64,000 nucleotides of DNA, taken from contig NZ_JBDOQP010000002.1 in the NCBI RefSeq assembly GCF_039839275.1, positions 124,001 to 188,000 on the forward strand, in the 5' to 3' direction. The stretch's first letter is position 1. Each line of letters starts with the position of its first letter. The notes under the pieces were generated by a model. That model was not told the origin of the DNA, did no database searches, and saw only the letters and a program-made list of their open reading frames with translations. Source of the stretch: Aerobium sp039839275. GTDB lineage: Bacteria; Pseudomonadota; Alphaproteobacteria; Rhizobiales; Rhizobiaceae. A program made the translations under genes and the position numbers. Below, piece after piece: positions 8,942 to 16,958 of this stretch.

Positions 8942-9958
8942 CTAGTTGACCCGGCTGATGCAGAAGTCGATCACGTCGAGCATCGCCTGCTTTTGCGGCG
9001 TCTTCTTCAGCGGCGCCAGCGCATCGCGCGCGATTTCGCCGAAATGCCGCGCGCGGCCGATCGTGTCGCCGATGGCGCCATGCTTCGTCATCAGTGCGCG
9101 CGCGTGCTCGAGCGATTCGTCATCGCTGCGGCCGTTCTCGATCGCATCCTTCCAGAAGCTGCGTTCTTCCGAAGCGCCGCGACGGTAGCTGAGGATGACG
9201 GGCAGCGTCACCTTGCCCTCGCGGAAATCGTCGCCGACATTCTTGCCGAGGCTGTGGGAGTCGCCGCCATAGTCGAGCGCGTCGTCGATGAGCTGAAACG
9301 CAAGACCGAGATTCATCCCGTAGGAGCGCAGCGCCGCGCGGTCGGTCTTCGACGCGCCGGCGACGATCGGGCCGACTTCCGCAGCCGCCGAGAACAGCGC
9401 CGCCGTCTTGGCCTTGATGACCGCGAGATAGTCGTCTTCCGTCGTCTCCAGGTTCTTGGCCGCGCCAAGCTGCATGACCTCGCCCTCGGCGATGACCGAT
9501 GCGGCGGTCGACAGGATGTCGAGCGCGTCGAGCGAACCGACCTCAACCATCATCCGGAACGCCTGGCCAAGAAGAAAATCGCCGACCAGCACGCTTGCCT
9601 GGTTGCCCCAGATCATCCGCGCCGTCCGCTTGCCACGCCGCAGGTCGCTTTCGTCGACGACGTCGTCGTGCAACAGGGTCGCGGTGTGCATGAACTCCAC
9701 GCTGGTGGCGAGCTTGACATGCGAATCGCCGGAATAGTCGAACATCTGCGCCGCGGCGAGCGTCAGCATGGGGCGAAGCCGCTTGCCTCCCGACGAGATC
9801 AGGTGGTTCGCGACTTCGGGTATCATCTCGACGTCGGAACCGGCCTTGGAGAGGATCAGTTCGTTGACACGCCCCATATCTTGCGCCGTCAGCGATACCA
9901 TGGCCTCGATCGACGGGTTCTCCCGCCGGCCACCTTCGATATTCAGTACGACACCCAC
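8942..9958 (-). CDS. ispB: Polyprenyl (probably octaprenyl/decaprenyl) diphosphate synthase
   Basis: A 338-residue long-chain trans-prenyl diphosphate synthase that makes the side chain of ubiquinone from isopentenyl diphosphate. Both aspartate-rich motifs are present: LLHDDVVDE (first) and LIDDALDYGGD (second), with GGKRLRP near the N-terminus for substrate binding. I chose the GTG at 9958, which has GGAG ten bases upstream and gives the usual rhizobial N-terminus; the frame stays open to 10060 but that part looks non-coding. Whether the product is C40 or C50 cannot be read from sequence alone. IspE, encoded 2.4 kb away, works earlier in the same isoprenoid route. Confidence 0.94.
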   Translation of the reverse strand: MGVVLNIEGGRRENPSIEAMVSLTAQDMGRVNELILSKAGSDVEMIPEVANHLISSGGKRLRPMLTLAAAQMFDYSGDSHVKLATSVEFMHTATLLHDDVVDESDLRRGKRTARMIWGNQASVLVGDFLLGQAFRMMVEVGSLDALDILSTAASVIAEGEVMQLGAAKNLETTEDDYLAVIKAKTAALFSAAAEVGPIVAGASKTDRAALRSYGMNLGLAFQLIDDALDYGGDSHSLGKNVGDDFREGKVTLPVILSYRRGASEERSFWKDAIENGRSDDESLEHARALMTKHGAIGDTIGRARHFGEIARDALAPLKKTPQKQAMLDVIDFCISRVN

Positions 9959-10128
9959 CTGTGGAACTCCCGACTGCGCGGCAACCAGCCGCCATTGCGG
10001 CCGAACTCTAGGCAGACGAACCCCACACGGCAAGTGGCGAATTGGCGCGGAACGGTCCACGGAAAGCCACCTTTCCCCCGTTAGTCAAAGTCGTTTACAA
10101 AGCGCGGCCAAACTGAGAGCGTTCCACC

Positions 10129-10353
10129 ATGATCGAACTCCTGCGTTCCAACGACCCGGTGCTCATTTCCTTCGTCGAGGCCCTGCTGCGTGACGCGGGT
10201 CTGTCGTTCTTCGTCGCCGACGAGAACATGAGCATCATCGAAGGCTCGCTGGGCATTCTTCCCCGACGTGTGATGATCGCTGACGATGAAGCCGACAGCG
10301 CGCGCGAGTTGCTCCGCGACGCAGGCATCGCCGGCGAGATGAAGGACGGATGA
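10129..10353 (+). CDS. DUF2007 family small protein
   Basis: A 74-residue acidic protein of the DUF2007 ('putative signal transducing protein') family, recognised from the pattern of an N-terminal LLRSNDPVLISFVEALLRDAG helix, a short beta-hairpin and a C-terminal helix. No catalytic residues are visible. Its stop overlaps the start of the following methyltransferase by 4 nt (ATGA), so the two are translationally coupled. It is divergent from the prenyl synthase gene. Confidence 0.85.
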   Translation: MIELLRSNDPVLISFVEALLRDAGLSFFVADENMSIIEGSLGILPRRVMIADDEADSARELLRDAGIAGEMKDG

Positions 10354-11153
10354 GCGCCGGTGCATCGCTGCCGGGTGACGACCTCGCCGGTCCCGTCACG
10401 CTGGATGCGTTTCACCGTGGTGATTTCCATCTCGTGCAGCCGGCTGCCAAGGGGCATCGCGCGGGAACCGATGCGATGATGCTGGCGTCCACAGTGCCGG
10501 GCACGTTCGCCGGCCGCCTCGCCGATCTCGGCGCAGGCGCAGGCGCAGCAGGGCTGGCCGTCGCGTCGCGCTGCCCGCAGGCACGCGTGACCCTCATCGA
10601 GCGATCGCCGCAGATGGCGGCCTGCGCGCGCCATTCGATCGCGCATGAAGCCAATGCACGCATCCATGGACGCGCCGATGTCGTCCTCGCCGACGTAACC
10701 CTTACCGGCATGGCACGCCATGCCGCAGGGCTCGACGATGGCGCCTTCGACTTCGCGATCATGAATCCACCATTCAACGCCGCGGTCGACCGGCCGTCTC
10801 CCGACCTTTTGCGGCGCGAGGCGCACGTCATGGATGAAGATCTCTTCGAGCGCTGGCTGCGTACGGCCGCGGCGATAGTGCGGCCGCGCGGCGGCCTTGC
10901 AATCATCGCGCGTCCCCAGTCGCTGCCGGCGATCCTCGCGGCGATGAAAGGCCGGTTCGGCAACCCCTGGGTCAAGCCGGTGCACCCGCGTGCGTCGGAA
11001 CCCGCCATCCGCATCTTGGTGCGGGCAGTGCGTGCCTCGCGCGCGCCACTGTCGTTGATGCCGCCCCTCATCGTGCACGACAGCGGCAGCGACAGGTTCT
11101 CCACCGAGGCCGAGGCGGTGAACAATGGGCGAGCCTCGCTTTTCGGAGACTGA
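10350..11153 (+). CDS. Class I methyltransferase, TrmN6/YfiC-like
   Basis: A 267-residue SAM-dependent methyltransferase. Motif I is LADLGAGAGAAGLAVA at about residue 55, and the catalytic N6-adenine-type motif NPPF occurs near residue 139. The protein resembles the tRNA1(Val) adenine-37 N6-methyltransferase YfiC/TrmN6 group, which methylate an exocyclic amino group, but a different RNA or protein target cannot be excluded. The start overlaps the DUF2007 gene by 4 nt. A GTG-initiated S49 peptidase gene follows after 82 nt. Confidence 0.88.
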   Translation: MSAGASLPGDDLAGPVTLDAFHRGDFHLVQPAAKGHRAGTDAMMLASTVPGTFAGRLADLGAGAGAAGLAVASRCPQARVTLIERSPQMAACARHSIAHEANARIHGRADVVLADVTLTGMARHAAGLDDGAFDFAIMNPPFNAAVDRPSPDLLRREAHVMDEDLFERWLRTAAAIVRPRGGLAIIARPQSLPAILAAMKGRFGNPWVKPVHPRASEPAIRILVRAVRASRAPLSLMPPLIVHDSGSDRFSTEAEAVNNGRASLFGD

Positions 11154-11235
11154 AGCGGCGCCTTTTCGGCTCCGATATTGCGCATGCGCGCCGAATGCCT
11201 ACATGCGACATTGACACATTGGAGAAACGCCCCTC

Positions 11236-12093
11236 GTGAGACGACTGTTCAGCCGCCTTCTACCCCGCTCCATGCGCCCGAGTGGCGTCACCATTCCCGT
11301 CATCCGCCTGCAGGGCGCGATCATGGCCGGAGGCGGCCAGTTTCGCCAGAATCTGTCTATTGCGAACACGGCAGGGCTGATCGAAAAGGCGTTTGCCGTA
11401 AAGGATGCTCCCGCCGTCGCGATCGCCATCAACTCGCCCGGCGGCTCGCCGGTCCAGTCGCGTCTCATCTACAAGCGCATTCGCGACCTTGCCGAGGAAA
11501 AGAACAAGCGCGTCATCGTCTTCGTCGAGGACGCGGCGGCTTCCGGCGGCTATCTGATCGCGCTCGCCGGCGACGAGATCATCGCCGATCCGTCGTCGAT
11601 CGTTGGATCGATCGGCGTGATTTCTGCCTCGTTCGGTTTCCAGGACCTGATCAAGAAGATCGGCGTCGAGCGGCGGGTGCACACGGCGGGCCAGAACAAG
11701 TCGGTAATGGATCCGTTCAAGCCGGAAAAGAAGGAAGACGTGGAGCGCATCAAGGCGCTGCAACTAGAAATCCACGACACCTTCATCGACCTCGTAAAGG
11801 AACGGCGCGGCGCGAAACTCGCCAACCATCCCGACCTCTTCACCGGCCTGTTCTGGACGGGCAAGAAGGGCCTCGAACTTGGCCTCGTGGACGGACTTGG
11901 AGATATTCGCTCCTTCCTCAGGCAGCGCTACGGCGACAAGACGAAGCTGCAACTTGTGTCGATGCCGAAGGGGTTGTTCGGGCGCCGACTGGGCATCTTC
12001 GGCAGCAAGCTCCCGGAAATGACCGCGTCTGCGGCGGACGGGCTTGTCAGCGCGGCGGAGGAGCGGGCTTTGTGGAACCGGCTCGGCCTTTGA
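11236..12093 (+). CDS. S49 family serine peptidase (SppA/SohB-like)
   Basis: A 285-residue ClpP-fold peptidase of family S49. The nucleophile is expected to be Ser103 in the AAASGGYL motif, and the general base Lys155 in the GQNKS segment, matching the Ser/Lys dyad of short SppA enzymes. An oxyanion-type NSPGG motif lies at about residues 67-71. There is no signal peptide or obvious membrane helix at the N-terminus, only a basic stretch, so membrane association would have to be peripheral. Related enzymes degrade signal peptides. The start codon is GTG. Confidence 0.92.
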   Translation: MRRLFSRLLPRSMRPSGVTIPVIRLQGAIMAGGGQFRQNLSIANTAGLIEKAFAVKDAPAVAIAINSPGGSPVQSRLIYKRIRDLAEEKNKRVIVFVEDAAASGGYLIALAGDEIIADPSSIVGSIGVISASFGFQDLIKKIGVERRVHTAGQNKSVMDPFKPEKKEDVERIKALQLEIHDTFIDLVKERRGAKLANHPDLFTGLFWTGKKGLELGLVDGLGDIRSFLRQRYGDKTKLQLVSMPKGLFGRRLGIFGSKLPEMTASAADGLVSAAEERALWNRLGL

Positions 12094-12169
12094 CTGGACG
12101 CTGAAATCAACTAAACTCGGCGGTCGTAGACACGCGATGCAAACGCCGCGAAACCGAGGAGACCAGGAG

Positions 12170-12355
12170 ATGCCGCAACTGATATTCTTCTCTCTCGTCG
12201 GCGTGGTTGCCTATGTGGGCTATCGTTCGTTCGTGCGAGAGGCAGAGAAGATCACCGCCAAGGCAAAGCGTGCCGAAGCGGAGCGCCGGACCGGCAGCCA
12301 GGGCACCCTGGTCAAGGACCCCAAGACCGGCGAGTATCACCTGCCGAAGGATTGA
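12170..12355 (+). CDS. Small single-pass membrane protein
   Basis: A 61-residue protein with one N-terminal membrane helix (about residues 3-18), then a charged Lys/Glu/Arg-rich helix and a polar tail. The ATG at 12170 has GGAG at 3-6 nt and GAGGAG further up, so it is preferred to upstream in-frame codons. It sits between the S49 peptidase and ispE in the same direction, with a perfect 14-nt palindrome directly after its stop. The function is unknown. Confidence 0.72.
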   Translation: MPQLIFFSLVGVVAYVGYRSFVREAEKITAKAKRAEAERRTGSQGTLVKDPKTGEYHLPKD

Positions 12356-12369
12356 GCGGGCCGGCCCGC
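12356..12369. repeat. Perfect 14-nt GC palindrome before ispE
   Basis: The sequence between the stop of the small membrane protein and the ispE start is a perfect self-complementary 14-mer (GCGGGCC/GGCCCGC). It ends 5 nt before the ispE ATG, so a helix here could affect ribosome access or be a protein site. There is no following T-run, so it is not a standard terminator. Confidence 0.4.
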
Positions 12370-12374
12370 CACTG

Positions 12375-13259
12375 ATGATCCAGTTCATTTCGGAACATGC
12401 CCCGGCAAAGGTCAATCTTGCCCTGCACGTCACCGGGCGACGCGCGGACGGCTACCACCTGCTGGACACGCTGGTGGTCTTCACCGAGGCCGGAGATCGT
12501 ATTCGCGTGCGTCGGGCCGATCGCGACACGCTCGACATTTCCGGGCCGTTTTCGTCCGGACTTGAAAGCGATGCCGACAATCTCGTGCTGCGCGCGCGCG
12601 ACATGCTGCGTCGGTTGACCGGAACGACCATTCCCGTCCACATCGCCCTGGAAAAGAACCTGCCGATCGCCTCCGGCATCGGTGGCGGTTCGAGTGACGC
12701 GGCGGCGATACTTCGCGCGCTGCACTGCCTTTGGCGTCCGGACGTGTCCCTTGACGAGATCGCGCTTGAATCGCTGCAATTGGGTGCGGACCTGCCGATG
12801 TGCATGGAAGCCCGGCCTCTGATCGCGCGTGGAATCGGTGACGCGATCACTCATGTGGAAGGATTGCCGGCCCTGGCGATGGTGCTCGTCAATCCGGGCG
12901 TTGCGGTGTCGACACCTGCGATCTTCCGTGCGCTGGCCAGCAGGGACAACGCACCGATGCCGGCGCTCGATCCGCGTCCTGATTTCGCCGGACTCGTCGG
13001 GTGGTTGGCGTCGACGCGCAACGACCTTGAGGACACCGCCGCCTCGCTTGCACCGCCGATTGCCGATACACTTCAGGCCCTGCGGCACAGCGGCGCCGCG
13101 ATGGCGCGCATGTCCGGCTCTGGCGCAACGTGCTTCGGGCTGTATGCCAGTCTGGACGAGGCTCGGCGCGCAGCGGAGGTGATCGCAAGCAGCGAGCCAT
13201 CATGGTATGTCCAGGCCACCAACACGATCGAAAGGGTCTCAGCCGATGTCGCGACTTGA
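12375..13259 (+). CDS. ispE: 4-diphosphocytidyl-2-C-methyl-D-erythritol kinase
   Basis: A 294-residue GHMP kinase that phosphorylates CDP-methylerythritol in the non-mevalonate isoprenoid pathway. The N-terminus has the family's PAKVNLALHVTGRRADGYH segment with the catalytic Lys, the ATP-binding loop is SGIGGGSSDAAA at about residues 97-108, and a second glycine-rich MSGSGATCFG motif lies near residue 248. The frame extends upstream, but the ATG at 12375 gives the normal N-terminus. Its end overlaps moaB by 14 nt. Confidence 0.96.
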   Translation: MIQFISEHAPAKVNLALHVTGRRADGYHLLDTLVVFTEAGDRIRVRRADRDTLDISGPFSSGLESDADNLVLRARDMLRRLTGTTIPVHIALEKNLPIASGIGGGSSDAAAILRALHCLWRPDVSLDEIALESLQLGADLPMCMEARPLIARGIGDAITHVEGLPALAMVLVNPGVAVSTPAIFRALASRDNAPMPALDPRPDFAGLVGWLASTRNDLEDTAASLAPPIADTLQALRHSGAAMARMSGSGATCFGLYASLDEARRAAEVIASSEPSWYVQATNTIERVSADVAT

Positions 13260-13803
13260 CGAAAGCCGCCCGTTCGTGCCGGTCGGCATTGCCATCCTGA
13301 CCGTGTCGGATACGCGGTCGCTTGCCGACGACCGCTCCGGCCAGACGCTCGCCGACCGCGTCGGCGACGCCGGTCACAGGCTCGTCGCCCGCGAAATCGT
13401 CACAGACGACGTCGATGCGATCAGGGAGATCGTCGGGCGCTGGGCGCGGGACGAGGCTATCGACGTGATCATCACCACCGGTGGCACCGGCTTCACCGGC
13501 CGCGACGTGACGCCGGAAGCGCTCGAGCCGCTGTTCGAAAAGCGCATGGACGGTTTTTCCGAAGTCTTCCACCGCATTTCCTACGACAAGATCGGGACTT
13601 CGACGATCCAGTCGCGCGCAACGGGCGGGGTCGTCAACGCCACCTTCGTGTTCGCCCTTCCCGGCTCGCCGGGCGCTTGCCGCGACGGTTGGGACGAGAT
13701 CCTCAAGCCGCAGCTCGACTATCGGCACATGCCATGCAACTTCGTCGAGATCATGCCGCGCCTCGACGAGCATCTGAAGCGTGGCGCGGCCAAGTCGGCC
13801 TAG
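13246..13803 (+). CDS. moaB: Molybdenum cofactor biosynthesis protein B
   Basis: A 185-residue MoaB/MogA-fold protein that adenylylates molybdopterin before molybdenum insertion. The nucleotide-binding TTGGTGFTGRDVTPE motif is at about residues 79-93 and a FALPGSPGA loop at about 136-144. The ATG at 13246 overlaps the end of ispE by 14 nt, suggesting coupling. A molybdenum hydroxylase that would need the cofactor is encoded at 57.4-61.1 kb. Its TAG shares bases with the stop of the convergent glycosyltransferase gene. Confidence 0.94.
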   Translation: MSRLDESRPFVPVGIAILTVSDTRSLADDRSGQTLADRVGDAGHRLVAREIVTDDVDAIREIVGRWARDEAIDVIITTGGTGFTGRDVTPEALEPLFEKRMDGFSEVFHRISYDKIGTSTIQSRATGGVVNATFVFALPGSPGACRDGWDEILKPQLDYRHMPCNFVEIMPRLDEHLKRGAAKSA

Positions 13804-14312
13804 CCCTTGGAGAACGGCGCGACGACAATTTCCGCGCCGAGCCTGCGGGCTGTAATCGCCTTTGCGATTGCTGCGGCCGACGGTTCCCGCTGAGACAGCG
13901 ATAACGCTTGGCGACGCGTGATCATCAGTCCCTCGGCAAGTGGCCGTCGACCTGACAGGATGCGCGCGAGGAAAGGCTGTTTCGACTGCCTGGCACGCTG
14001 GAAGCGGGCCGGGCCGGTCGCATCGCCAGCATGGGCAAGAACCGCGTCCATCCAGCCATCGAGCAGCCGCGCGCCGGGCTCAAGCAAAAGCAGCCACTCG
14101 CTCCGCGCCTGCCGTATGCCGGCTTCGAGGTGGGCATCCGCGAGATAATGGCAGCCGGCATGGTCGGCGACCGTGTGGGTGCGATCCGAAGAGCCGGCAT
14201 CACACACGATCACTTCACGCACCACGCCTTCGACCGCGCCGCCGACGAGCGACGCAAGCGTGCGCGCCAGCGCATCCTCGTGATTTCGTGTCTCGATGAC
14301 GACTGAGAGCAT
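13800..14312 (-). CDS. Family 2 glycosyltransferase-like protein, short
   Basis: A 170-residue protein with the start of a GT-A fold: LSVVIETRNHEDALARTLASL, then a VIVCDAGSSDRT stretch at about residues 34-45 that corresponds to the nucleotide-sugar-binding DxSSD region. It is much shorter than typical family 2 enzymes (250-350 residues), and the acceptor half is largely absent. The ATG at 14312 gives this N-terminus; an extension to 14414 would run across the LexA box. It converges on moaB with overlapping stop codons. Substrate unknown. Confidence 0.8.
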   Translation of the reverse strand: MLSVVIETRNHEDALARTLASLVGGAVEGVVREVIVCDAGSSDRTHTVADHAGCHYLADAHLEAGIRQARSEWLLLLEPGARLLDGWMDAVLAHAGDATGPARFQRARQSKQPFLARILSGRRPLAEGLMITRRQALSLSQREPSAAAIAKAITARRLGAEIVVAPFSKG

Positions 14313-14369
14313 GAATGCGACATAGCCGAAAGCGTTCTTCAAGGCCAGCATTGCAGTGCAACAAAGAAA

Positions 14370-14384
14370 GTTCTTGCTTTGTTC
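14370..14384 (+). promoter_or_regulatory. LexA (SOS) box, GTTC-N7-GTTC
   Basis: An exact match to the alphaproteobacterial LexA operator, a direct repeat GTTC-N7-GTTC. It lies in the 134-nt gap between the divergent family 2 glycosyltransferase and radical SAM genes, 63 nt upstream of the radical SAM start codon, a position suited to repression of a promoter there. The sequence match is direct; LexA control is inference. Confidence 0.65.
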
Positions 14385-14446
14385 TCTCCTCCAAAATAGG
14401 AATAGTTTCATCACGGCGACGCGAGTCGCCAGCCACGGAGGCGCAA

Positions 14447-15601
14447 ATGGAACCGATCAGACAGGCTGATGCCGCGGCGTTCGCACAAGGCGGCGCGCCG
14501 CTTGCGAACGCGATGATCGACGAGAGCGGCATGCGCGTCGGCTTCGACCGGCGGCGCGGCCGGGCGGCGGGCATCAACCCATCGGGACGATACGAACCGA
14601 TTTCGCGGCACGTCTTCGACGATGGCTGGAGCACGCTCGAGGAGCTGCCTCCGTTCAAGACGGAAGTTCAGGTCGAGAAGCCGCGCACGATCATCACCCG
14701 CAACAGTTCGCCCGACATTTCGTTCGACCGCTCGATCAACCCCTATCGCGGTTGTGAGCATGGTTGCGTCTACTGCTTCGCACGGCCGACCCACGCCTAT
14801 ATGGGCATGTCGCCGGGGCTCGATTTCGAATCGAAGCTGTTTGCCAAACCCGATGCGGCGCGCCTGCTTGAGCGCGAACTGGCCAAGCCTGGCTACGAAC
14901 CGCGCACGATCGCCATCGGCACCAATACAGATCCTTACCAGCCCGTTGAACGGCAATGGCGCATCATGCGCGAGGTGCTGGAGGTTCTGGAAGCGCATGA
15001 CCATCCGGTCGGCGTCGTGACCAAGTCGGCGCTGGTGACCCGCGACATCGACATCCTCGGCCGCATGGCGGAAAAGGGTCTGGCCAAGGTGGCGCTGTCC
15101 ATCACCACGCTCGACCGGAAGCTGGCGCGGACGATGGAGCCTCGCGCCGCGACGCCGCCAAAGCGCCTTGAAGCCCTTCGGACGCTTTCGGATGCCGGCA
15201 TCCCCGCATCCGTTATGATCGGCCCGGTGATCCCGGGGCTCACTGACCAGGAAGTCGAGCGGATTCTCGAATCGGCTCATGCGGCGGGCGCGCGCGAGGC
15301 CGGCTACATCATCCTGCGGCTGCCTTTGGAGGTGTCCCCGATCTTCAAGGACTGGCTGCTGCGTCATTATCCCGATCGCTACAGGCACGTGATCTCGCTG
15401 ATCCGCTCCATGCGCGGCGGCAAGGATTACGACGCCGAGTGGGGCAAGCGGATGAAAGGTGCCGGGCCATATGCGTGGCAGATCGGGCGGCGTTTCGAGA
15501 TCGCTGCCAAGCGGTTGGGGCTCAACGCCGAGAAGCAGCGGCTGCGGTCCGATCTCTTCAAGAAGCCGGGTGGCGGCGCGGAGCAGTTGATGCTGCTCTG
15601 A
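14447..15601 (+). CDS. PA0069-family radical SAM protein (SplB-like)
   Basis: A 384-residue radical SAM enzyme. Cys103, Cys107 and Cys110 form the CxxxCxYC motif that binds the 4Fe-4S cluster cleaving S-adenosylmethionine. The family (PA0069/COG1533) is related to spore photoproduct lyase but its substrate is not known. The ATG at 14447 has GGAGG upstream at correct spacing, so the N-terminal extension of the open frame is rejected. A LexA box sits 63 nt upstream, which hints at a DNA-damage role. Confidence 0.9.
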   Translation: MEPIRQADAAAFAQGGAPLANAMIDESGMRVGFDRRRGRAAGINPSGRYEPISRHVFDDGWSTLEELPPFKTEVQVEKPRTIITRNSSPDISFDRSINPYRGCEHGCVYCFARPTHAYMGMSPGLDFESKLFAKPDAARLLERELAKPGYEPRTIAIGTNTDPYQPVERQWRIMREVLEVLEAHDHPVGVVTKSALVTRDIDILGRMAEKGLAKVALSITTLDRKLARTMEPRAATPPKRLEALRTLSDAGIPASVMIGPVIPGLTDQEVERILESAHAAGAREAGYIILRLPLEVSPIFKDWLLRHYPDRYRHVISLIRSMRGGKDYDAEWGKRMKGAGPYAWQIGRRFEIAAKRLGLNAEKQRLRSDLFKKPGGGAEQLMLL

Positions 15602-15692
15602 GGCTCGGCCACTGCAGGCGCCACGCGTGCGCTTCCGCCAGGTTTCAGACATTCAGTTCCGTCCGGCCTCCCTGTCCCCTCGAGCCGACGGA

Positions 15693-15724
15693 GCCTTCCC
15701 GCCCCGCCCCATTGGCGGGAAGGC
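15693..15724. repeat. GC-rich hairpin after the radical SAM gene
   Basis: An 11-bp perfect stem (15693-15703 with 15714-15724) and 10-nt loop. It could stop or protect the upstream transcript, but no T-run follows on either strand. It is immediately followed by the inverted repeat around the rnhB start. Confidence 0.4.
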
Positions 15725-15727
15725 CTT

Positions 15728-15791
15728 GCGGAGAATCAGAGCCAATGCGAGCATCGCCGCACCATGCAACGCGCGCGCTCTGATTCTCCGC
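15728..15791. promoter_or_regulatory. Perfect 15-bp inverted repeat enclosing the rnhB start codon
   Basis: The arms 15728-15742 and 15777-15791 are perfect reverse complements, with a 34-nt loop that contains the ATG of rnhB at 15764. Each arm holds a GANTC site (GAATC, GATTC), the methylation target of CcrM in alphaproteobacteria. As RNA, the start codon would sit in the loop of a strong hairpin; as DNA, the arms could be a methylation-sensitive operator. The right arm is inside the coding sequence. Confidence 0.45.
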
Positions 15792-16414
15792 TCCTCTGCG
15801 ATCTGCCCATCCGTCCGGATTTCTCGCTCGAAATGACCGCCCGCCGCGAGGGGCACTGGCCGGTTGCGGGCACAGACGAGGCTGGCCGCGGCCCGCTTGC
15901 CGGGCCGGTCGTCGCCGCCGCCGTGATCCTGGACCCCGACAACATCCCGGATGGGCTGGACGATTCCAAACGTCTCGACGCCAAGGCTCGAGAGCTGGTG
16001 CTTGCCGAAATCTTCGCGCGCGCCGTGTCGGTGTCGTTCGCGTCGGTATGCGCCGGGTCGATCGATGCCGGGGATATCCGCAAGGCGAGCCTCGAAGCAA
16101 TGCGCCGCGCGGTATCCGGGCTGTACACGGCACCGCTGATGGTCCTCGCTGATGGTCGCGATGTTCCGCCGGGGCTTTCCTGCGCCGGTCGGGCGGTGGT
16201 CAAGGGCGACCAGCGCTCACAATCGATCGCGGCCGCCTCCATCGTTGCCAAGGTGATGCGCGATCGGATGATGTCCCGCGCGGGCTCTTGCGACGGTCGC
16301 TACGGGTTTGAACTCCACATGGGCTACGCGACGGTCCGGCATCGCGAGGCGGTCACCGCCCACGGACCGGTGGCGCGCATGCACCGGATGTCGTTCGCAC
16401 CATTCAAGGCCTGA
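15764..16414 (+). CDS. rnhB: Ribonuclease HII
   Basis: A 216-residue RNase HII that removes ribonucleotides from DNA and cleaves RNA in RNA-DNA hybrids. The acidic catalytic pair is in the GTDEAGRGPLAGPVVAA motif (Asp38, Glu39), and a further conserved Asp is in the VLADGRD segment. The ATG at 15764 gives the N-terminus ARSDSPLL, which I recognise from rhizobial homologues, although no ribosome binding site is visible; an internal ATG at 15833 is the alternative. It converges on the ATP synthase operon. Confidence 0.94.
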   Translation: MQRARSDSPLLCDLPIRPDFSLEMTARREGHWPVAGTDEAGRGPLAGPVVAAAVILDPDNIPDGLDDSKRLDAKARELVLAEIFARAVSVSFASVCAGSIDAGDIRKASLEAMRRAVSGLYTAPLMVLADGRDVPPGLSCAGRAVVKGDQRSQSIAAASIVAKVMRDRMMSRAGSCDGRYGFELHMGYATVRHREAVTAHGPVARMHRMSFAPFKA

Positions 16415-16424
16415 GCCGCAATGC

Positions 16425-16446
16425 AAAACGCCGCCCGAAGGCGGCG
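16425..16446 (-). terminator. Terminator of the F0 ATP synthase operon
   Basis: On the minus strand a 7-bp perfect GC stem (GCCGCC core, TTCG tetraloop) is followed by TTTTG. It lies 29 nt after the stop of atpF, in the gap to the convergent rnhB gene, which fits an intrinsic terminator. Confidence 0.65.
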
Positions 16447-16475
16447 CTCGACAGACTTTCACGCAAAGAGCCGGA

Positions 16476-16955
16476 TCAGTTCAACCGGGCCTTCACGTCA
16501 TCAAGCGTCGACTTGAAAAGCGCGGTGTCGGTCTTTGCATCGATCTTGTCGGCAAGAAGCTTGGTTGCGGCGTCGACGGCGATGTCGACGGCACGGCTGC
16601 GCACCTCTGCCACCGCGTCGCGCTCCGCCTGGGCGATCTTCTGCTCGGCCAGGACATTGCGGCGGGCCACATACTCTTCTGTCTTCTGCTTGGCGTCCTC
16701 GACGATCACCTGCGCCTCGTGCTTGGCGGCGGCGATGATGTCGCTTGCCTCCTTCTCGGCCTCCCTGCGCCGCTTCTGGTACTCGGCCAGAAGTTGCTGG
16801 GCTTCTTCACGAAGGCGGCGTGCCTCCTCGAGATCGTTGCGAATACGGTCGGCACGCGCATCGAGTGATTTGGCCATCATCTTGGGAACGCCGAGGTAGG
16901 TCACCAGGGCGAGGAAGATGAAAAGGGCGACTGTCGCCCAGAATGTCGCATCCAT
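16476..16955 (-). CDS. atpF: F0F1 ATP synthase subunit b
   Basis: A 159-residue peripheral-stalk subunit. One membrane helix (about residues 5-24) is followed by a long charged coiled coil rich in Arg, Glu and Ala that reaches up to F1. It is the last gene of the F0 operon, 3 nt after the b' gene. Alphaproteobacteria carry two different b-type subunits, and this one has the shorter N-terminus. Confidence 0.95.
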   Translation of the reverse strand: MDATFWATVALFIFLALVTYLGVPKMMAKSLDARADRIRNDLEEARRLREEAQQLLAEYQKRRREAEKEASDIIAAAKHEAQVIVEDAKQKTEEYVARRNVLAEQKIAQAERDAVAEVRSRAVDIAVDAATKLLADKIDAKTDTALFKSTLDDVKARLN

Positions 16956-16958
16956 GAC

